NCBI GenBank assembly: GCA_910588955.1
Contig: CAJURQ010000005.1
Span: forward strand, 1-64,000
DNA: 64,000 nt
Source of the DNA: an uncultured Lachnospiraceae bacterium
GTDB taxonomy: Bacteria; Bacillota; Clostridia; Lachnospirales; Lachnospiraceae
Direction: 5' to 3'
Shown here: piece by piece, positions 43,379 through 52,372 of the stretch
Layout of the letters: each line of letters starts with the position of its first letter
Numbering within the stretch: position 1 is the first letter of the stretch
Program-made: the position numbers and the translations under genes
The notes under the pieces: model-generated
The model's input: only the letters and a program-made list of their open reading frames with translations
Database searches by the model: none
Told to the model about the DNA's origin: nothing

Positions 43379-44455
43379 TTACATAATAGTGCCACCACCC
43401 AGCACATAGTCATCCTCGTAGAATACCACAGCCTGTCCCGGCGTGATCGCCCGGACGGGCTTTTTAAATGTGACGCGGATTTGATCCTCGCCCCTTTTCT
43501 CAATCACACACTTTTCCCCCGCGTGGGCGTAGCGTATCTTGGCGGTCACCTCCCTCGCTTCCGGCAGGTCCGCCATCCCCATATAATTAATGCGGTCACA
43601 GTACAGGGTATCGCCAAACACGTCCTCCGCCTCACCGATCACCACCTCGTCCGTCTCCGGTCTGATCTCTGTGACGAACACCGGTCGTCCCATTGCCAGA
43701 TTCAAACCCTTGCGCTGTCCCACCGTGTAGTGGGTGATGCCCAGATGACGTCCCAACACCTCCCCGTCCCTCGTCACAAAATTGCCCGGTTTCGGCACAC
43801 GCTCTCCCGCCGCCCTGTCGATAAAGGCAGCATAGTCATTGTCGGGGATGAAACAGATCTCCTGACTGTCCGGCTTGTGCGCCACGGGCAGTCCCGCCTC
43901 GGCGGCAAGCTGTCTGATCTCTTCCTTCGTGTGCACCCCCACCGGCATCAGCGTGCGCGCCAGCTGCTCCTGTGTCAGACTGTAGAGGGCGTAGGTCTGA
44001 TCCTTCTTCGCGGTGACCGCATTTCTGACGGCATATCTGCCGTTTGAAAGCTTCACGATCCCGGCGTAATGTCCCGTGGCAATGTAGTCCCCGCCGATCT
44101 CCAGACTCCGGTGCAGCATTGCCTCCCACTTCACATGACGGTTGCAGGCGATGCAGGGGTTTGGCGTCCTGCCCGCCAGATACGCCTCCACGAAGTAGTC
44201 CATGACATGCTCCCGAAATTCCCGCCTGAAATTCATCACATAATGGGGAATATCCAGCACTTCCGCCACCCGTCTTGCGTCCTCCACCGCCGTAAAACCG
44301 CAGCATCCGCCCTGAGCCGCCGCCGTCTCCGGCGTTTCCTCCTGCCAGATCTGCATGGTAACCCCCACCACGTCGTATCCCTGCCTTTTTAGCAAAAGCG
44401 CCGCCACGGAGGAATCCACGCCCCCGGACATGCCTACCACTACTTTTTCCGCCAT
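43379..44455 (-). CDS. mnmA: tRNA-specific 2-thiouridylase MnmA
   Basis: The 358-residue enzyme thiolates U34 of Lys, Glu and Gln tRNAs. It has the PP-loop GMSGGVDSSVAALLL, the first catalytic cysteine in PNPCIACNRHVKWEA and the second in SQEICFIPDNDYAAF, and a C-terminal domain of normal length. ATG 44455 is supported by GGAG seven bases upstream; the alternative ATG four codons earlier has none. Confidence 0.95.
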   Translation of the reverse strand: MAEKVVVGMSGGVDSSVAALLLKRQGYDVVGVTMQIWQEETPETAAAQGGCCGFTAVEDARRVAEVLDIPHYVMNFRREFREHVMDYFVEAYLAGRTPNPCIACNRHVKWEAMLHRSLEIGGDYIATGHYAGIVKLSNGRYAVRNAVTAKKDQTYALYSLTQEQLARTLMPVGVHTKEEIRQLAAEAGLPVAHKPDSQEICFIPDNDYAAFIDRAAGERVPKPGNFVTRDGEVLGRHLGITHYTVGQRKGLNLAMGRPVFVTEIRPETDEVVIGEAEDVFGDTLYCDRINYMGMADLPEAREVTAKIRYAHAGEKCVIEKRGEDQIRVTFKKPVRAITPGQAVVFYEDDYVLGGGTIM

Positions 44456-44504
44456 TCTGCTCTCCATTCCGGAATATTCCTATAAGGTGTGAGGCACATC
44501 CGCC

Positions 44505-45082
44505 TTAACTCCTCAGAAATCCTTTCCCCGGTTCTCCCCATGCGCCCAGGTTCTCCCCCGAATAAGAAAGGTACGTCTCGCATGTCGTTGAGACGGGCGC
44601 AATCCTTTTTAATCGTTCCGCCACAGAACTGTTGTCATCCGCAAGCGCTTCATCGTAAAGCACGTTTTTGATCCTGCACAAAAACACCTCGCCGCCGTCG
44701 AGTACAATATTCTGCGCCACTTCCAGCTCAAAATTCACAGGGCTTTCCGTCAGGACCGGCACGTTCAGGACTTCGCCCTTGCCAATGTCCGCCTGAAAAT
44801 TCATTTTGTCCGCATCATATCCCGACTTATTTCCGAGATAATCAGCCATGGGAAGCATTTTTTCCGTGACAAGGTTTGCCGAAAAAACATGTCCCGCCTT
44901 GATCCTGTCCTTGGTCAGCTTTTCCCCGCCTATGCACACCATCGCCCCAGCGTCTTGTCCCAACAGTAACTGAACCAGCAGAACAGACCGAAATCCGGCG
45001 TACCGTCCTCCTTGTATGTGCCATACAAAAACAGCGTCTGCGGGCAAAAATCATTGGTTTCCTGTCTCGATATCTTCGCCAT
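44505..45082 (-). pseudogene. Flavin reductase family protein, single-base frameshift
   Basis: Translation from ATG 45082 (GGAGGA upstream) gives AKISRQETNDFCPQTLFLYG through FGLFCWFSYCWDKTLG and then leaves the frame within a GGGG tract near 44946, where one more G would restore LGAMVCIGGEKLTKDRI. The rest (AGHVFSANLVTEKM, VNFELEVAQNIVLDGGEVFL) is intact to GKGFLRS at 44505. The family is FMN-binding flavin-reductase-like proteins with a Cys-rich variant opening. It lies 2 bp after the MarR gene, so the pair was one operon. It is either a true one-base deletion or an error in a homopolymer. Confidence 0.85.
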
Positions 45083-45084
45083 AG

Positions 45085-45516
45085 CTACAATTCCTCCTTC
45101 ACATTGTCAAGCACCCTGCGCAGATACCCCTCAAACGCAAGGATCTCCTCCGTACTGAAATTTTTAAAATATATTTCGTGCATCTCCATGGAAACCTTGT
45201 CGTAGCATTCTTTCAGGTTCTCCGCTTTCTCTGTCAGCGCAATCAGGTTCTTGCGCCTGTCCTTCGGATCCGGCAGACGGCATAAAAGCCCCCCCGCCTC
45301 CATCCTGTCAAGCATGCTGGTGAGCGTCGTGTTCGCAAGCCCGGTCATCTTCGACAATTCTATGATCGAGATATGGTCGTGCTGCCAGAGAACGTAGAGG
45401 ATCTTGCCCTGCGCCCCGTTAAACTCGCTGATATTTTCTTTTTGCAGGATCTTATCAAATACCCTGCCTCCAATCTGCTTGATCTGCGTGATCAAAAAGC
45501 CTGCCTGTGTCTCCAT
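45085..45516 (-). CDS. MarR family transcriptional regulator (1)
   Basis: The 143-residue protein is a winged-helix MarR regulator (ISIIELSKMTGLANTTLTSM, LDRMEAGGLLCRLPDPKDRR, KNLIALTEKAENL). ATG 45516 is favoured by GGGAGAA eight bases upstream. The promoter carries a perfect 22-bp palindrome, a likely autorepression site. It controls itself and the flavin-reductase gene beside it; the inducer is probably a small aromatic or oxidant, as in this family. Confidence 0.92.
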   Translation of the reverse strand: METQAGFLITQIKQIGGRVFDKILQKENISEFNGAQGKILYVLWQHDHISIIELSKMTGLANTTLTSMLDRMEAGGLLCRLPDPKDRRKNLIALTEKAENLKECYDKVSMEMHEIYFKNFSTEEILAFEGYLRRVLDNVKEEL

Positions 45517-45536
45517 GGTCATTTCTCCCTGTATGA

Positions 45537-45566
45537 AATAATACTATATAGTATTATTTTTGTCAA
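45537..45566 (-). promoter_or_regulatory. Promoter with 22-bp palindromic MarR operator
   Basis: TTGACA (45561-45566), 17 bp and TATTAT (45538-45543) on the minus strand form a near-consensus promoter. A perfect palindrome with half-site AATAATACTAT spans 45537-45558, covering spacer and -10 box. Binding there would block RNA polymerase. Confidence 0.85.
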
Positions 45567-45639
45567 TGCCCTTCTATGACTTCTATTATCATTCTTTTCG
45601 ACATAAACATAACTATATCCCACACGGAGATGGCGTTCT

Positions 45640-47076
45640 ATGACATTTAGTAAATGGTCCCACCCATTGGTGACAGGAACTGTTATTCTCACTTTAACCG
45701 GATTAGTCAGTCGCTTTATCGGCTTTTTTTACCGTATTTTCCTCTCAAACGTATTTGGCGCGGAGGGCATGGGGCTCTATCAGCTCATCTCACCCGTGCT
45801 GGCGCTGTCCTTTTCCCTCACCGTGTCCGGTATACAGACCGCAATCTCCAAATACGTTGCAAACGAGACGAGCACACGCGACTACAAAAGTTCTTTCCGC
45901 ACGCTCTGGGCGGGCTTTCTCCTCGCCATGGCGCTCTCCGCCGCCTGCGCGCTCGGCATCTATGTGTACGCAGAACCGATCGCGGCAAACCTTTTACTGG
46001 AAGCGCGGACTGCCCCGCTGCTTCGCATCATCGCGCTCTCTATTCCCATGGCAAGCGTGCACTCCTGCATCAACGGCTATTTCTACGGCATCCGAAAAAC
46101 CGGCATTCCCGCCTTTTCCCAGCTTGCGGAGCAGGTCTTCCGGGTGGGAAGCGTCTACCTGATTTATTTTATCTGCCAAAAACACGGGCTTACGCCCACC
46201 ATCAGTTTTGCCGTGGTTGGGCTTGTGATCGGCGAGAGCGCCTCCATGATCGTCTCGGTGGTTGCGATTCTGGCGCGGGCGCATCAGGTGTTTCCAGCAC
46301 ATACACACACCTCCGTGCGGGAATCGACGGGCTCTACGGCGGGACGGCTTCATAAATCCCTGCATTTCCGCCACCGTCAGGCTTCACAGCCACCTTCCTC
46401 CGTAATCACCGTATACCGGCGGATTACAGGGCAGCTCTTACAGCTCGCCGTCCCCCTGTCCGCGAACCGTCTGGTGCTGAACCTCCTGCAGAGCGTGGAG
46501 GCGATCTACATACCGAACCGGCTGATGGCATACGGCTTAGGCAACGCCGACGCGCTGAGCGTTTACGGCGTGCTCACCGGTATGAGCCTGCCCTTAATCC
46601 TGTTTCCCTCCGCCATCACCAATTCCATCTCCGTATTGCTTCTGCCCATCGTGTCCGAGGCGGACGCAAGCGGCAACTGGAGCGCAGTGCGGCGCGCCAT
46701 CTATACCTCAATCCGACTCTGCCTTCTGCTGGGCTTTTTCTGCACCGCGCTGTTTTTACTGTTCGGAAGACTTGCCGGACGCCTGCTCTTCCACTCGGAA
46801 CTGGCGGGCAGCTTTATTTTGACGCTCAGTTTCATCTGTCCCTTTATGTATATCGCAAGCACCCTAAACAGCATCTTAAACGGGCTTGGAAAGACCATCC
46901 AGACCTTCCTGTTCAGTGTGGTAAGCCTTCTTTTGCGCCTGCTGTTCGTATTTTTCGCCATCCCGCTCTACGGCATCAAAGGGTATCTGTGGGGGATGCT
47001 GGCAAGCCAGATGCTGCAGACACTCCTATGTACCGTGTCGGCGCTGTATATCTCGCGCAAAACGCACAGACGGTAA
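45640..47076 (+). CDS. SpoVB/MurJ-like lipid-linked glycan flippase (MOP superfamily)
   Basis: The 478-residue protein has 13-14 predicted membrane helices and opens VTGTVILTLTGLVSRFIGFF, then YRIFLSNVFGAEGMGLYQLI, the signature of SpoVB-like MOP flippases. These move lipid-linked peptidoglycan or polysaccharide precursors across the membrane. Several SpoVB paralogues are usual in spore formers. A Ser/Thr/His-rich loop (residues about 220-255) interrupts the middle. Nothing downstream shows a cell-wall partner. Confidence 0.88.
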   Translation: MTFSKWSHPLVTGTVILTLTGLVSRFIGFFYRIFLSNVFGAEGMGLYQLISPVLALSFSLTVSGIQTAISKYVANETSTRDYKSSFRTLWAGFLLAMALSAACALGIYVYAEPIAANLLLEARTAPLLRIIALSIPMASVHSCINGYFYGIRKTGIPAFSQLAEQVFRVGSVYLIYFICQKHGLTPTISFAVVGLVIGESASMIVSVVAILARAHQVFPAHTHTSVRESTGSTAGRLHKSLHFRHRQASQPPSSVITVYRRITGQLLQLAVPLSANRLVLNLLQSVEAIYIPNRLMAYGLGNADALSVYGVLTGMSLPLILFPSAITNSISVLLLPIVSEADASGNWSAVRRAIYTSIRLCLLLGFFCTALFLLFGRLAGRLLFHSELAGSFILTLSFICPFMYIASTLNSILNGLGKTIQTFLFSVVSLLLRLLFVFFAIPLYGIKGYLWGMLASQMLQTLLCTVSALYISRKTHRR

Positions 47077-47134
47077 AGTGTGCGATACACAGCGCTCCCA
47101 TGCGAACGAACCTCCGTGCTTCTCGCACTTACAC

Positions 47135-47163
47135 TTGCGATTCTCCACTCAATATACTATAAT
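47135..47163 (+). promoter_or_regulatory. Promoter of the DAHP synthase gene
   Basis: TTGCGA (47135-47140), 17 bp, TATAAT (47158-47163), 76 bp before the start codon. A small stem (CGAAACGG with CCGTTTTCG) follows just before the ribosome site GGGAGGA. Confidence 0.65.
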
Positions 47164-47238
47164 GTATGTGTTTTTGCGAGAGTTAAAAAAAATATAATAC
47201 AGCCGAAACGGTAACCCCGTTTTCGACGGGAGGAAAAC

Positions 47239-48267
47239 ATGTCATTTCAATATGTAGCTAAATTACCGACCCCCGACGAGATCCGCGAGCGTTTCCCCAT
47301 GCCCGCCCATCTGGTGGAGGTGAAGAGAGAAAGAGATATCGAGATCCGGGACGTCATTACCGGAAAGAGCAGCAAATTTATCGTGATCATCGGTCCCTGC
47401 TCTGCGGACAACGAGGAGGCTGTCTGTGATTATGTAAACCGATTGTCGAAGGTGAATGAGAAGGTGAAGGACAAGCTGATCCTCATTCCCCGCATCTATA
47501 CAAACAAGCCCCGCACCACGGGCGAGGGCTATAAGGGTATTGTCAGCCAGCCCGACCCGGAGAAGAAACCCGACTTTACGAGCGGACTGATTGCCATGCG
47601 CAAAATGCACATCCGCGCCATAGAGGAAACCGGGCTGACCGCCGCCGACGAGATGCTCTACCCCGACAACTGGGGCTATGTGGAGGACATTCTCTCCTAT
47701 GTGGCAATCGGCGCTCGCTCCGTGGAGGACCAGCAGCACCGTATGACCGTCAGCGGTTTCGACGTGCCCGCCGGGATGAAGAACCCTACAAGCGGCACTC
47801 TCTCCGTAATGTTAAACTCCATCTATGCGGCGCAGCACCCCCACGATTTCACCTACAGAGGCTATGAGGTCAATACGGGCGGCAATCCGCTGGCACACGC
47901 GGTACTCCGGGGTTCCACAAACAAGCACGGCAGAAGTCTTCCGAACTACCATTATGAAGATTTGAACACTCTGTTCACGCTGTATCAGGACTACGACCTT
48001 GTCAATCCGGCATGTGTCATCGACGCAAACCACAATAACTCCGACAAAAAGTTCGAGCAGCAGATTCGTATTGTGAAGGAAGTGATGCACAGCCGCCGGC
48101 TGAACAAAGACATTCACAGCATGGTCAAAGGCGTGATGATCGAGAGTTACATTGAGGAAGGCTGCCAGAAGATCGGCGAGGGCATTTACGGCAAATCCAT
48201 CACCGATCCCTGCCTCGGGTGGGAGGATTCGGAGCGGCTGATCTATGATATTGCGGAGTATGAGTAA
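47239..48267 (+). CDS. aroF: 3-deoxy-7-phosphoheptulonate synthase (DAHP synthase, type I alpha)
   Basis: The 342-residue enzyme joins phosphoenolpyruvate and erythrose 4-phosphate in the first step of the shikimate pathway. It has the AroFGH-type features FIVIIGPCSADN, IPRIYTNKPRTTGEGYKG, GARSVEDQQHRMTVSG, VIDANHNNSDKKFEQQ and GVMIESYIEEG. It has no fused chorismate mutase. GGGAGGA precedes ATG 47239. It is monocistronic, with its own promoter and terminator. Type I alpha enzymes are usually feedback-inhibited by aromatic amino acids. Confidence 0.94.
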   Translation: MSFQYVAKLPTPDEIRERFPMPAHLVEVKRERDIEIRDVITGKSSKFIVIIGPCSADNEEAVCDYVNRLSKVNEKVKDKLILIPRIYTNKPRTTGEGYKGIVSQPDPEKKPDFTSGLIAMRKMHIRAIEETGLTAADEMLYPDNWGYVEDILSYVAIGARSVEDQQHRMTVSGFDVPAGMKNPTSGTLSVMLNSIYAAQHPHDFTYRGYEVNTGGNPLAHAVLRGSTNKHGRSLPNYHYEDLNTLFTLYQDYDLVNPACVIDANHNNSDKKFEQQIRIVKEVMHSRRLNKDIHSMVKGVMIESYIEEGCQKIGEGIYGKSITDPCLGWEDSERLIYDIAEYE

Positions 48268-48285
48268 AACTGATAACTAGCATTT

Positions 48286-48313
48286 ACGCCCCTATTTCGG
48301 GGCGTATTTTTTT
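48286..48313 (+). terminator. Terminator of the DAHP synthase gene
   Basis: ACGCCCC, loop, GGGGCGT followed by ATTTTTTT. It ends only three bases before the next promoter's -35 box. Confidence 0.92.
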
Positions 48314-48315
48314 GC

Positions 48316-48368
48316 TTGACTTTAGTACGAAATCGTACTATAATTTGTTTTGGTACGATTTCATACTA
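48316..48368 (+). promoter_or_regulatory. Promoter with two MarR-type operators
   Basis: TTGACT (48316-48321), 17 bp, TATAAT (48339-48344) is a near-perfect promoter. TAGTACGAAATCGTACTA (48323-48340) fills its spacer and a second related site, TGGTACGATTTCATACTA (48351-48368), lies just downstream. They fit repression by the MarR protein encoded next. Confidence 0.87.
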
Positions 48369-48424
48369 TTTTGCAAATACGTCCTGCCATACCGCAGGCA
48401 TACACAAAACAAGGGAGAATAAAA

Positions 48425-48862
48425 ATGTCCGCTGATTTTTCAAAAACACTAAAACGATACAATTATCTGTTGGGCGAGACCAACGCCGCTTACCATGACG
48501 CCTCGTCCAAACTTGGGCTTACCTACAGCTCCATGACCGTTCTCTACGTCGTCTGTAACACGGGAGATACCTGCCCGCTCCGGGATATCTGCCGCAACGC
48601 CGACATCAGCAAACAAACCGTCAACTCCGCCCTACGCAGACTGGAAGCGGACGGTCTGATTTATCTGGAAAACAGAGACGGCAAAAACAAGAACGTCTGC
48701 CTCACCGAAAAGGGACGAAAGCTTTCTGAACAGACAGTGTGGAAACTCATCAAAATAGAAAACGAAATTTTCGCCTCGTGGACAAAAGAGGATGTGAATC
48801 AATATCTGGCGCTGACCGAGCGCTATTTACAGGATTTTAAGAAACGGAGTCAAGAATTATGA
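48425..48862 (+). CDS. MarR family transcriptional regulator (2)
   Basis: The 145-residue protein has a MarR winged helix (LRDICRNADISKQTVNSALR, RLEADGLIYLENRDGKNK, NVCLTEKGRKLSE). ATG 48425 follows AAGGGAGA. Its last four bases overlap the MATE gene (ATGA), so regulator and exporter are translated together. The two palindromes in the promoter are the likely targets; release by a transported compound would open the operon. Confidence 0.93.
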   Translation: MSADFSKTLKRYNYLLGETNAAYHDASSKLGLTYSSMTVLYVVCNTGDTCPLRDICRNADISKQTVNSALRRLEADGLIYLENRDGKNKNVCLTEKGRKLSEQTVWKLIKIENEIFASWTKEDVNQYLALTERYLQDFKKRSQEL

Positions 48863-50199
48863 AGAAAACAGCCATTCAGCTATCAGACCACTTTACCTAC
48901 AATAAGCTGCTGCGCTTCACCTTCCCCTCCATAGTCATGATGGTATTTACCTCCATCTACGGTGTGGTGGACGGTTTCTTTGTGTCCAATTTTGCCGGAA
49001 AAACCGCCTTTGCCGCCGTCAATCTGATTTTTCCCTTTATTATGATTCTGGGCGGCATGGGATTTATGATAGGCACCGGTGGCACTGCCCTTGTCTCTTT
49101 GGTCCTCGGCACTGGCGACAAAGAAAAGGCGAACCGTTACTTTTCCATGATGGTCTATCTGACGGTTTTTCTCGGAATCATCCTGTCAGTTGTCGGCATC
49201 CTTTTTACCCGCCCCATGGCATCGTTTCTGGGTGCAACGCCAGAAATGATGGAAGACTGTGTCGTTTACGGTCGCCTAGTGTTCCTCTTTATCGCCACGT
49301 TCATGCTGCAGAATGTATTCCAGAGCTTTCTGATTGCGGCGGAAAGACCGAAACTCGGTCTTGCTGCAACCATCGGCGCAGGCGTGACCAATATGATACT
49401 TGACGCTCTTTTTGTGGGCGCTTTCGGCTGGGGCGTAGCTGGCGCAGCGCTTGCCACCGGCATCAGCCAGTGTGTGGGCGGCCTGCTCCCCCTGATTTAC
49501 TTTATCCGCCCCAACACAAGCCTTCTGCGGCTCACCCGGGCTAAGCCGGAACTCCAACCGATTGTACAGGCGTGTGCCAACGGTTCCTCGGAACTGATGA
49601 GCAACATCTCCACCTCCCTTGTCAGCATGATCTATAATTTCCAGCTTCTGCGCTACGTCGGTGAAAACGGCGTATCGGCGTACGGCGTGCTGATGTATGT
49701 GCAGTTTATCTTTATCGCCATCTACATCGGCTATTCCATCGGCGCCGCCCCCATTGTCAGCTACCATTACGGTGCAGGAAATGATACGGAGCTGAAAAAT
49801 ATGCTGAAGAAAAGCGTGCTGCTCATGACTGGCGCAAGTCTCGTGTTGACCGCCGCAGCCATCCTGCTTGCCGCCCCGCTCTCCCGCATCTTTGTTGGCT
49901 ACGACGCGGAACTGTTTGCGCTGACCAGACACGCGCTCCGGCTGTTTTCCTTTTCCTTCCTGTTATCCGGATTCAATATTTTCGCGTCCTCGTTTTTTAC
50001 CGCCTTAAATAACGGCGCGGTATCGGCTGCGATCTCCTTCATGCGCACGCTGATCTTTCAAACCGCGGCTGTATTGATCCTGCCGCTTATCTTTGACGTG
50101 GACGGCATCTGGCTGGCTGTCACGGTGGCGGAAGTATTCGCCTTTTTGCTCTCCGCAGGTTTCCTGTTCGCGAAGCGCGGGAAGTATCATTATATGTAA
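48859..50199 (+). CDS. MATE family efflux transporter
   Basis: The 446-residue protein has 12 membrane helices with the MATE traits FPSIVMMVFTSIYGVVDGFF, GTGGTALVSLVLG, FQSFLIAAERPKLGLAATIG and SYHYGAGNDTELKNMLKKSV. Such pumps expel cationic drugs or dyes in exchange for Na+ or H+. Coupled to the MarR gene by the ATGA overlap, which suggests drug-inducible efflux. Confidence 0.93.
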   Translation: MKKTAIQLSDHFTYNKLLRFTFPSIVMMVFTSIYGVVDGFFVSNFAGKTAFAAVNLIFPFIMILGGMGFMIGTGGTALVSLVLGTGDKEKANRYFSMMVYLTVFLGIILSVVGILFTRPMASFLGATPEMMEDCVVYGRLVFLFIATFMLQNVFQSFLIAAERPKLGLAATIGAGVTNMILDALFVGAFGWGVAGAALATGISQCVGGLLPLIYFIRPNTSLLRLTRAKPELQPIVQACANGSSELMSNISTSLVSMIYNFQLLRYVGENGVSAYGVLMYVQFIFIAIYIGYSIGAAPIVSYHYGAGNDTELKNMLKKSVLLMTGASLVLTAAAILLAAPLSRIFVGYDAELFALTRHALRLFSFSFLLSGFNIFASSFFTALNNGAVSAAISFMRTLIFQTAAVLILPLIFDVDGIWLAVTVAEVFAFLLSAGFLFAKRGKYHYM

Positions 50200-50539
50200 C
50201 ATTATTTGGGTGTGGCGGTGATATCCGCCCATCCACGTCTTTAGAAATAGAACCGAAGCTGTCCCCTACGGAAATCTGTAACCCGCTCCCCACCGCAGTC
50301 TCCCTAATGGTCTCCATAGGCGCAGCCTTCCGTATCTTTCCTGTACGCACAGACAAAAATACCGCTCCTTTAAGGAACATGGGATTGACAGAGAGCCGAC
50401 AGCATAACAATCAACAAAGCAAACTAAGCGGAGGGGGAAGAAATTTAGGAAAATTCAATAGAAATATGGGTGTGATTGTGATATTCTGTTAAAGGTACAA
50501 ATCGGAATTTGACAATGGCTTAAGTGAGGACTAGAAACT
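50200..50539. other. Unassigned decayed DNA between MATE and deaminase remnant
   Basis: No convincing gene is seen. A hairpin (GGCGG, TGATAT, CCGCC) follows the MATE stop. On the minus strand a short open stretch encodes AAPMETIRETAVGSGLQISV and GDSFGSISKDVDGRISPP, which reads like a real protein remnant but has no start or context. The A/T-richer tail runs into the deaminase pseudogene. Confidence 0.4.
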
Positions 50540-50926
50540 ATGACTGTACATGAGAAAATGAAACTCGTAATTGATCTGGCAGAGCAGGCATTAGAAAAAA
50601 TGAATTACCGATAGCCTGTATTATATTTCACAATAATACAATAGTGGCTCAAAGTCATACATCTGAAAGCGAAGATAACAGATTATTGGTTCACGCAGAG
50701 TTAAAAGCTCTGATGGAACTGGTACTATTCACTTGACGCACCTTCTGATGGTGCGGCTAAATGGGCTGTGAAATCATGGAATGATTACCACGTTACATCA
50801 TCTTTTTGTCTACCAGAAATTACATCGGGAATTTTAAAATCTGAAAGCAAGGCGTTATTCAAGAGATACATAGATATCCACAGGGACAGCACGTTGACTG
50901 AATGGGTCAAAGCTCTTATCCAATAA
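50540..50926 (+). pseudogene. Cytidine/nucleoside deaminase-like pseudogene
   Basis: ATG 50540 gives TVHEKMKLVIDLAEQALEKM then a stop. In the +1 frame LPIACIIFHNNTIVAQSHTS continues to LLVHAELKALMEL, which is the HAE zinc motif of the CDA-fold deaminases, and stops again. A third frame resumes YYSLDAPSDGAAKWAVKSWN and runs to the stop at 50924. The PCxxC half of the zinc site, some 20-30 residues, is absent at the second join. At least two disruptions plus a deletion mean this is a true relic rather than a single read error. Base composition is A/T richer than its neighbours, which suggests transfer. Confidence 0.75.
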
Positions 50927-51111
50927 AGGAAAGTCCCCCCTGTTTTCGCCATGCAACCCTCAACAGCAGTTGATTTTTTTCATAGAGTCTCCTTGTCTTT
51001 TCATATGTTTACCAGCGCATTACCTCTAACCACGCCGTTAGTGTCCGCTCTCTTTCCATCCATTCCGACTTATTCCGTTCTGAAGCGTTCATGCGCCCCA
51101 ACCGCCTTTGC

Positions 51112-51339
51112 TCACTGTCCGAAGCTGCCCTGCTCCAACTGCGCGATCAGATAATCCAGACATGCCAGTTTCTCCCTCTCCTCTTTCAGCGCTTCATTCT
51201 TTTCCCTGCGGAAACGGCAGACTAAGCCGTACTGTCCCCGTATATTGCCCGTCTCCTCATACTTTCGGTACTGCTCCACAATCGCAGGATCGGCTCCTTC
51301 CGCCGTCAATCGCTGACAAATTGTTGTCTTGTCTCCCAT
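51112..51339 (-). CDS. Small helical protein of unknown function
   Basis: The 75-residue protein is basic and helical (KTTICQRLTAEGADPAIVEQ, then FRREKNEALKEEREKLACLD). GAGGGGGA lies before ATG 51339, so it is probably translated. The end ACLDYLIAQLEQ resembles the helical tail of MerR regulators but there is no DNA-binding part. It is divergent from the LysR gene and may be controlled by it. No family name is known to me. Confidence 0.6.
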   Translation of the reverse strand: MGDKTTICQRLTAEGADPAIVEQYRKYEETGNIRGQYGLVCRFRREKNEALKEEREKLACLDYLIAQLEQGSFGQ

Positions 51340-51437
51340 TTTCCATCCCCCTCTTGTAAAATAGTCAAAAGTTATATATTATGTAAATAAATAGATTTTA
51401 TGTATGATAATTCGCAAGCTTATAAAAAGGAGCCGCC

Positions 51438-52325
51438 ATGATCGAAACCCGCCTGCTGCAGTACTTCCTCGCCGTTGCTGAGGAACAGAGTATTACAAAA
51501 GCCGCCGAATATCTCCACATTTCCCAGCCCACACTCTCCAAGCAGATGATGGATCTGGAAGAAAATCTGGGCAAGCAGCTTCTTGTCCGCGGACGGAAAA
51601 AGATTACTCTGACGGAGGACGGGCTTTATCTGCGTGGACGCGCTCAGGAAATTATTTCCCTGATGGACAAGACAGAAAGCGCTTTCCGTGAAAATGAACA
51701 GAGCATTTCCGGCGACGTTTACATCGGCTGCGGCGAACACCGCACCACATTCTCCATCATGCAGATCATCCGAGAGATACAGGAAGAATATCCCGACATC
51801 CAGTTCCACTTTTTCAGCAGCAATGCCGACGCCATCATCGAACGGCTGAACAAAGGCATTCTCGACATGGGCTTTTTGCTGGAGCCGGAAATCAGTCCCC
51901 GCTACGATTACCGCAAGCTCCCGTTCCATGAAACATGGGGCATTCTCCTGCGCAAGGACTCTCCCCTTGCCTCCAAAAAGGAAATCTCCTTTGCAGAGCT
52001 TGCGGGACTCCCGCTGATTATGCCAAGCCAGTCATCCAACAAAGGACTTATGGCGTCACACTTTGCCAAAGCGGAGGTCGAACCCCGTGTCGTCTGCACC
52101 TACAACCTGATTTATAACGCGGGACTTATGGTGGAGGCAGGAATCGGCTATGCCCTTTGTATCGACGAACTGATCAACACCGAGGGCAGCCACCCGCTGA
52201 CCTTCCGTCCTCTGTCCCCTGGACTTACTTCTGACGTCTACCTCTTTACCAAAAAATATCAGGTTTTTTCTAAGGCGGCGAAACTATTTTTAAATCGGCT
52301 GGAAAGCAATTTCGGCAATCAGTAA
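51438..52325 (+). CDS. LysR family transcriptional regulator
   Basis: The 295-residue protein has the LysR winged helix (LLQYFLAVAEEQSITKAAEY, LHISQPTLSKQMMDLEENLG) and a periplasmic-binding-like effector domain (VYIGCGEHRTTFSIMQIIRE). AAGGAG precedes ATG 51438. It faces the DUF3737/cyclophilin-like pair tail to tail and the small gene head to head. The effector is unknown. Confidence 0.93.
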   Translation: MIETRLLQYFLAVAEEQSITKAAEYLHISQPTLSKQMMDLEENLGKQLLVRGRKKITLTEDGLYLRGRAQEIISLMDKTESAFRENEQSISGDVYIGCGEHRTTFSIMQIIREIQEEYPDIQFHFFSSNADAIIERLNKGILDMGFLLEPEISPRYDYRKLPFHETWGILLRKDSPLASKKEISFAELAGLPLIMPSQSSNKGLMASHFAKAEVEPRVVCTYNLIYNAGLMVEAGIGYALCIDELINTEGSHPLTFRPLSPGLTSDVYLFTKKYQVFSKAAKLFLNRLESNFGNQ

Positions 52326-52372
52326 AACAAAGCTTTCACGCCGGTCGGACTGCTCATAATGCCGTGGATATT

